Of a DNA stretch of 64,000 nucleotides, positions 61,053 to 64,000 are shown piece after piece. Origin of the DNA: Haliotis asinina. Its lineage: Eukaryota > Mollusca > Gastropoda > Lepetellida > Haliotidae. A program made the position numbers and the translations under genes. Each line of letters starts with the position of its first letter. Position 1 is the stretch's first letter. A model generated the notes under the pieces. It was not told the DNA's origin, made no database searches, and saw only the letters and a list, made by a program, of their open reading frames with translations. Where the stretch lies: positions 37,268,753 through 37,332,752 of the forward strand of contig NC_090290.1 of assembly GCF_037392515.1 (NCBI RefSeq). The letters are read 5' to 3'.

Positions 61053-61790
61053 GTCAGCAGCTGTATAGCAAAGTGGAAGGGGAGTATTGAAAGGTTTTCA
61101 AGTTCTGCTCACGAAAAGAGACCAAGGGAAACAACTCTTGTAATGACTTACAGCAATTCAAATGTCCTCAAAAATGGCATCTGATTTCTTGCATACAAAA
61201 CGTTCTCATTCCTCATCCACGTTACAAGGATTCACGCCGTACTGTGGGGATTATTTTTCACCCCATTCCTATTTGAAAAGGTAGACCACTGTTTCAGCGT
61301 GTTGATCAACACTCTGTCTACTGCTATGGTCAGCGCTTTCATATTGTATTCCCAGATGTCAACTTACATACATACTAGATTACTAGAAACTAAAGTAACT
61401 GTGCATTATCTGATGTTTTGACATTTTTAAAGGCAGAATGATAATAACATGATCAGTGGCAGGTATTTTAATCAACGTTTACCTGCATGTTTGCAGAATG
61501 ATATCGAAATCTGTAGGATTTGACACTGGACATCGTGACGCGCACTTGTGGTGGAGATCACTTCAATCCTCTCATCAGTTTCTTTGTCACCTGCCTGCAC
61601 TAAGACCCCAGTCGCATCATCCGTCATTGTTTCCAAATTGCCAGACCAATTTGTGGAATGAACTCCACAAAATCTGAGATCTAAACTCAAGACCTGGACT
61701 CATTCAAATCACAAATTAAGACTCATTACTTCTGTGAAGCATACAACAAGCGCCGTACAACACTTTAATCTGGACATAGCGCTTTATAGA
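61053..61790. other. Intergenic, no gene seen
   Basis: Short frames only (for example 61,456-61,677 on + and 61,472-61,690 on -), without domains or matching splice partners. Confidence 0.5.
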
Positions 61791-61895
61791 TAGACAGATA
61801 GGTAGGTAGGTAGGTAGGTAGGTAGGTAGGTAGGTAGGTAGGTAGGTAGGTAGGTAGGTAGGTAGGTAGGTAGGTAGGTAGGTAGGTAGGTAGGT
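61788..61895. repeat. (TAGG)n microsatellite
   Basis: About 23 GGTA units preceded by TAGA units; unusually G-rich on the + strand. It ends at a segment (61,903-61,950) that resembles part of the Tc1 element at 62,505-62,555. Confidence 0.97.
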
Positions 61896-62319
61896 TTCGT
61901 CAAATGTCAGTTCACAAATCCAGTATCATGTATGTTCACAACTGGCGTCTTAATCCCATATTCAGAACTCATTATTTCTGTGAACCATACAGCAACTAAC
62001 TTTCCATCAGTCTCAAGCGCGGCAGAGCAGTTAAATCTATACTGAACCAAAAATGTTCAGCACCCTGGCGTAAATGAGTCTTTAAAATGATAATCCTGCT
62101 CCAACATGTCTCAAATTAAAAGTTTACACTGCCAAATCTCTTGGCATTGATGCATGACAAAAAAATCGAAATGCACGTGCATTTCTTTCAGATGTTGATG
62201 GCAATCATGGGAAACGCATTTTTCTGTGTCACACATAACAAAACCATCCAGTGGTCGAAGCTATAATGTACACTCGTTAAGACAGTCACCTGAAAAGGTT
62301 TAAATTCTATCAAGCATTC

Positions 62320-62932
62320 TGCATGGGCCGCAGGAGAGGCATGCCTGAAAATTAGCACACAAAGCCATTGGGAGACTGCAGGCTGGTCAAACCTGTCAGG
62401 AACTAGCGCGTCATTTCAGTGTGCACAGGACCACGATTTCACGTCTCTGGGCACGTGTGCAAGAAACTGGCCAATCAGAGATCGTCCACGCTCAGGTGGA
62501 GAAATGTCATTTCACAAATTTAGTATAGGGTATGGTCACCATTGGCGTCATCCTTGTATGGCATACCGGTCAGATAGAACAGCGCACCAGTTAGCTATGC
62601 TGATCACTTCACCGTCTGTACACCCGTGCCCTGCTATCTGTCGTGTCCAGATGAAATGTCAGTTCGTCAGTGAACAAAACGCCTTGCCAGTTATGTCTGA
62701 CTGTTCCGTAGGTGCTGTCTGCACCAGGCACGACGTGTCTGTCAGTGACGCTGGAACAAACCTGGAAGCATCGCAGGACGTTGTGCTCCCTCACTAGGTT
62801 CCATACAGTCCTGGAACTGTTTGGACGTAAGCCAGGAATGGTACAAGCATTCCAGCTTGTAGTCTGGAATCGATTCATTATGTGGGTCAGCCGAATGTGG
62901 CTGTCTTGACGTGACGTCACGCGTGGACCGAG
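62320..62932. pseudogene. Tc1-like element with an inverted half
   Basis: The + strand from 62,348 reads IGRLQAGQTCQELARHFSV, then HRTTISRLWARVQETGQS and, after a one-base slip, RDRPRSG (ends 62,495): the DNA-binding half of a Tc1 transposase. The continuation is on the - strand, starting at about 62,932: GPRVTSRQDSHIRLTHIMNR, IPGLRPNSSRTV, WQGVLFTDELTFHLD and ARVYRR (down to 62,609), including the first catalytic Asp (VLFTDE). Together the halves follow normal order, so an internal inversion has occurred. The rest of the catalytic domain is lost. Confidence 0.87.
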
Positions 62933-62934
62933 AC

Positions 62935-63345
62935 AAATCTCTCGTGTTCATATTTATTTTGAAAATGTCTCCATAGAGATGAGACCGTGTTTCAGTGTCT
63001 GACCACTTTTATTTGGGCCATTCCAGTCTCCCTCATACCTAGGGCTCGGACTTGCTGATTTCCTGTACGCCGTGACGCACGCGCAGTTCAGGTTGAAATT
63101 AAAGTGTTTTTCATAACATTCAGAGAATAAAGCCTTCTCCAATTGTGCGACAAGATAACTGATATCCAGTTAACATATATTTCAACTTGGGAATGAGCAT
63201 ATAGCAACGTGGTATGTAAGAAGGCAGTACACTAACCTTACCAGTCAATAACCCGAGCCAGTCTGGTGTCCAAAGGCAATAACCTGAATGAAAGAGATCC
63301 TAATTTATAGTGCCAAAATCAGTATCTGGAAATGGCTGGTTGGTA
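62935..63345. other. Intergenic, no gene seen
   Basis: No exon or recognisable repeat. Confidence 0.5.
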
Positions 63346-63347
63346 TT

Positions 63348-63447
63348 GAACTCAACACTCAGTAATATTCCGGCTATATGACGGCGGTCTGTAAATAAAC
63401 AAGTCTGGATCAGACAATAGAGTGATCAGCATCACAATCATCGATTA
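63348..63447 (-). mobile_element. SINE family A fragment, reverse
   Basis: AATATTCCGGCTATATGACG, GGCGGTCTGTAAATAAACAA and a diverged core up to ATCATCGATT. Confidence 0.8.
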
Positions 63448-63449
63448 GA

Positions 63450-64000
63450 TAACGAAGTCGGGGTGACACTACAGTATGACGAGTAGGTAACATAAGGCAC
63501 AAAATCAATTAATAAGCTTACAGAGCAAAAGAATAGGGTTTCCCTATCTATTTGCTGTAACCGCACACCTTTCCTATCCTGCTTGTCATACTGGTGCTTT
63601 AATTTCCATGTTGATTCCCGGATACTCATGGAAAAACGAAAGATGATTCATTAATGACAGTGACATATTTATCCCATGCATGCCCGATATCTACAGGGAA
63701 GGTCCTTGACAGCATTCTGTAGAGGGCAATGACCGAGTAATTTGAATTCCTTAAAAATAGTGGAGTCGAGGCCCTATGGGCACCAAGGCACATTATTTTA
63801 AAGGAATTGAGAGCTACGAGGATGTGACCGTAATTAAATCACATTCAAAGTATAAGGAATATTAATGTTATGAAAGTTAAATGTCAAAATGACAAAATGA
63901 AGTCATTAATTTGAAACTGGTACACACAGTCCTATTCCTGAAAAGTAATGAAGCGAGTAGCCAATGGAATGACATCACAAAAAGAATTTAATGTTAGCTA
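63450..64000. other. Intergenic to window end, no gene seen
   Basis: AT-rich; frames are short and unrecognised. Confidence 0.5.

Overview
This window is animal nuclear DNA, most likely from a gastropod mollusc close to abalone (Haliotis). Genes are split into short exons separated by repeat-filled introns with GT-AG borders. The window is also packed with short interspersed repeats ending in (CTCA)n behind a GGCGTAAAACTAAACTCACT-type tail, a pattern I associate with abalone. The genus is an inference; the eukaryotic, molluscan character is well supported.

Layout. (1) 1-13,100: the 3' part (nine coding exons, + strand) of an SLC17-type major facilitator transporter, called gene 1 here; its first exons lie before the window. 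(2) 13,100-17,040: a shared 3' intergenic space with a 42-bp minisatellite, a tRNA-derived SINE and a 38-bp tandem array. (3) 17,043-31,733: a complete second SLC17-type gene on the - strand (gene 2; eleven coding exons, 496 codons). The two genes are convergent paralogues: all eight internal exons that can be compared have identical lengths. (4) 31,734-51,600: gene-poor DNA with Tc1 and LINE fragments, a 4.5-kb satellite of 29-bp units (37,681-42,206), remnants of a third SLC17 copy (42,485-44,140), several short tandem arrays and a decayed non-LTR retrotransposon (46,440-49,135). (5) 51,707-56,725: a complete four-exon gene for a secreted ganglioside GM2-activator-like protein (209 codons). 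(6) 56,726-64,000: intergenic DNA with a 76-bp satellite derived from a SINE tail, a TA-flanked MITE, and a Tc1 element carrying an internal inversion.

Function. SLC17 proteins move organic anions or phosphate across lysosomal, vesicular or plasma membranes. GM2 activator is a lysosomal lipid-binding cofactor. Both kinds of product may act in the endolysosome, but nothing in the sequence links them in one pathway.

The most notable points are: the exon-matched transporter pair in which only one member carries a long acidic tail of seven-residue repeats; loss in both paralogues of the glutamate and histidine normally found in the TM4 motif of SLC17 carriers; a GC-AG intron in gene 2; third-copy debris beside a large satellite; a 1,037-bp fold-back element with 5-bp target duplications; and two SINE families that share one 3' tail, which has itself been amplified into a satellite. 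I found no convincing new enzymatic or defence system. The novelty here is in gene-family evolution and repeat biology.
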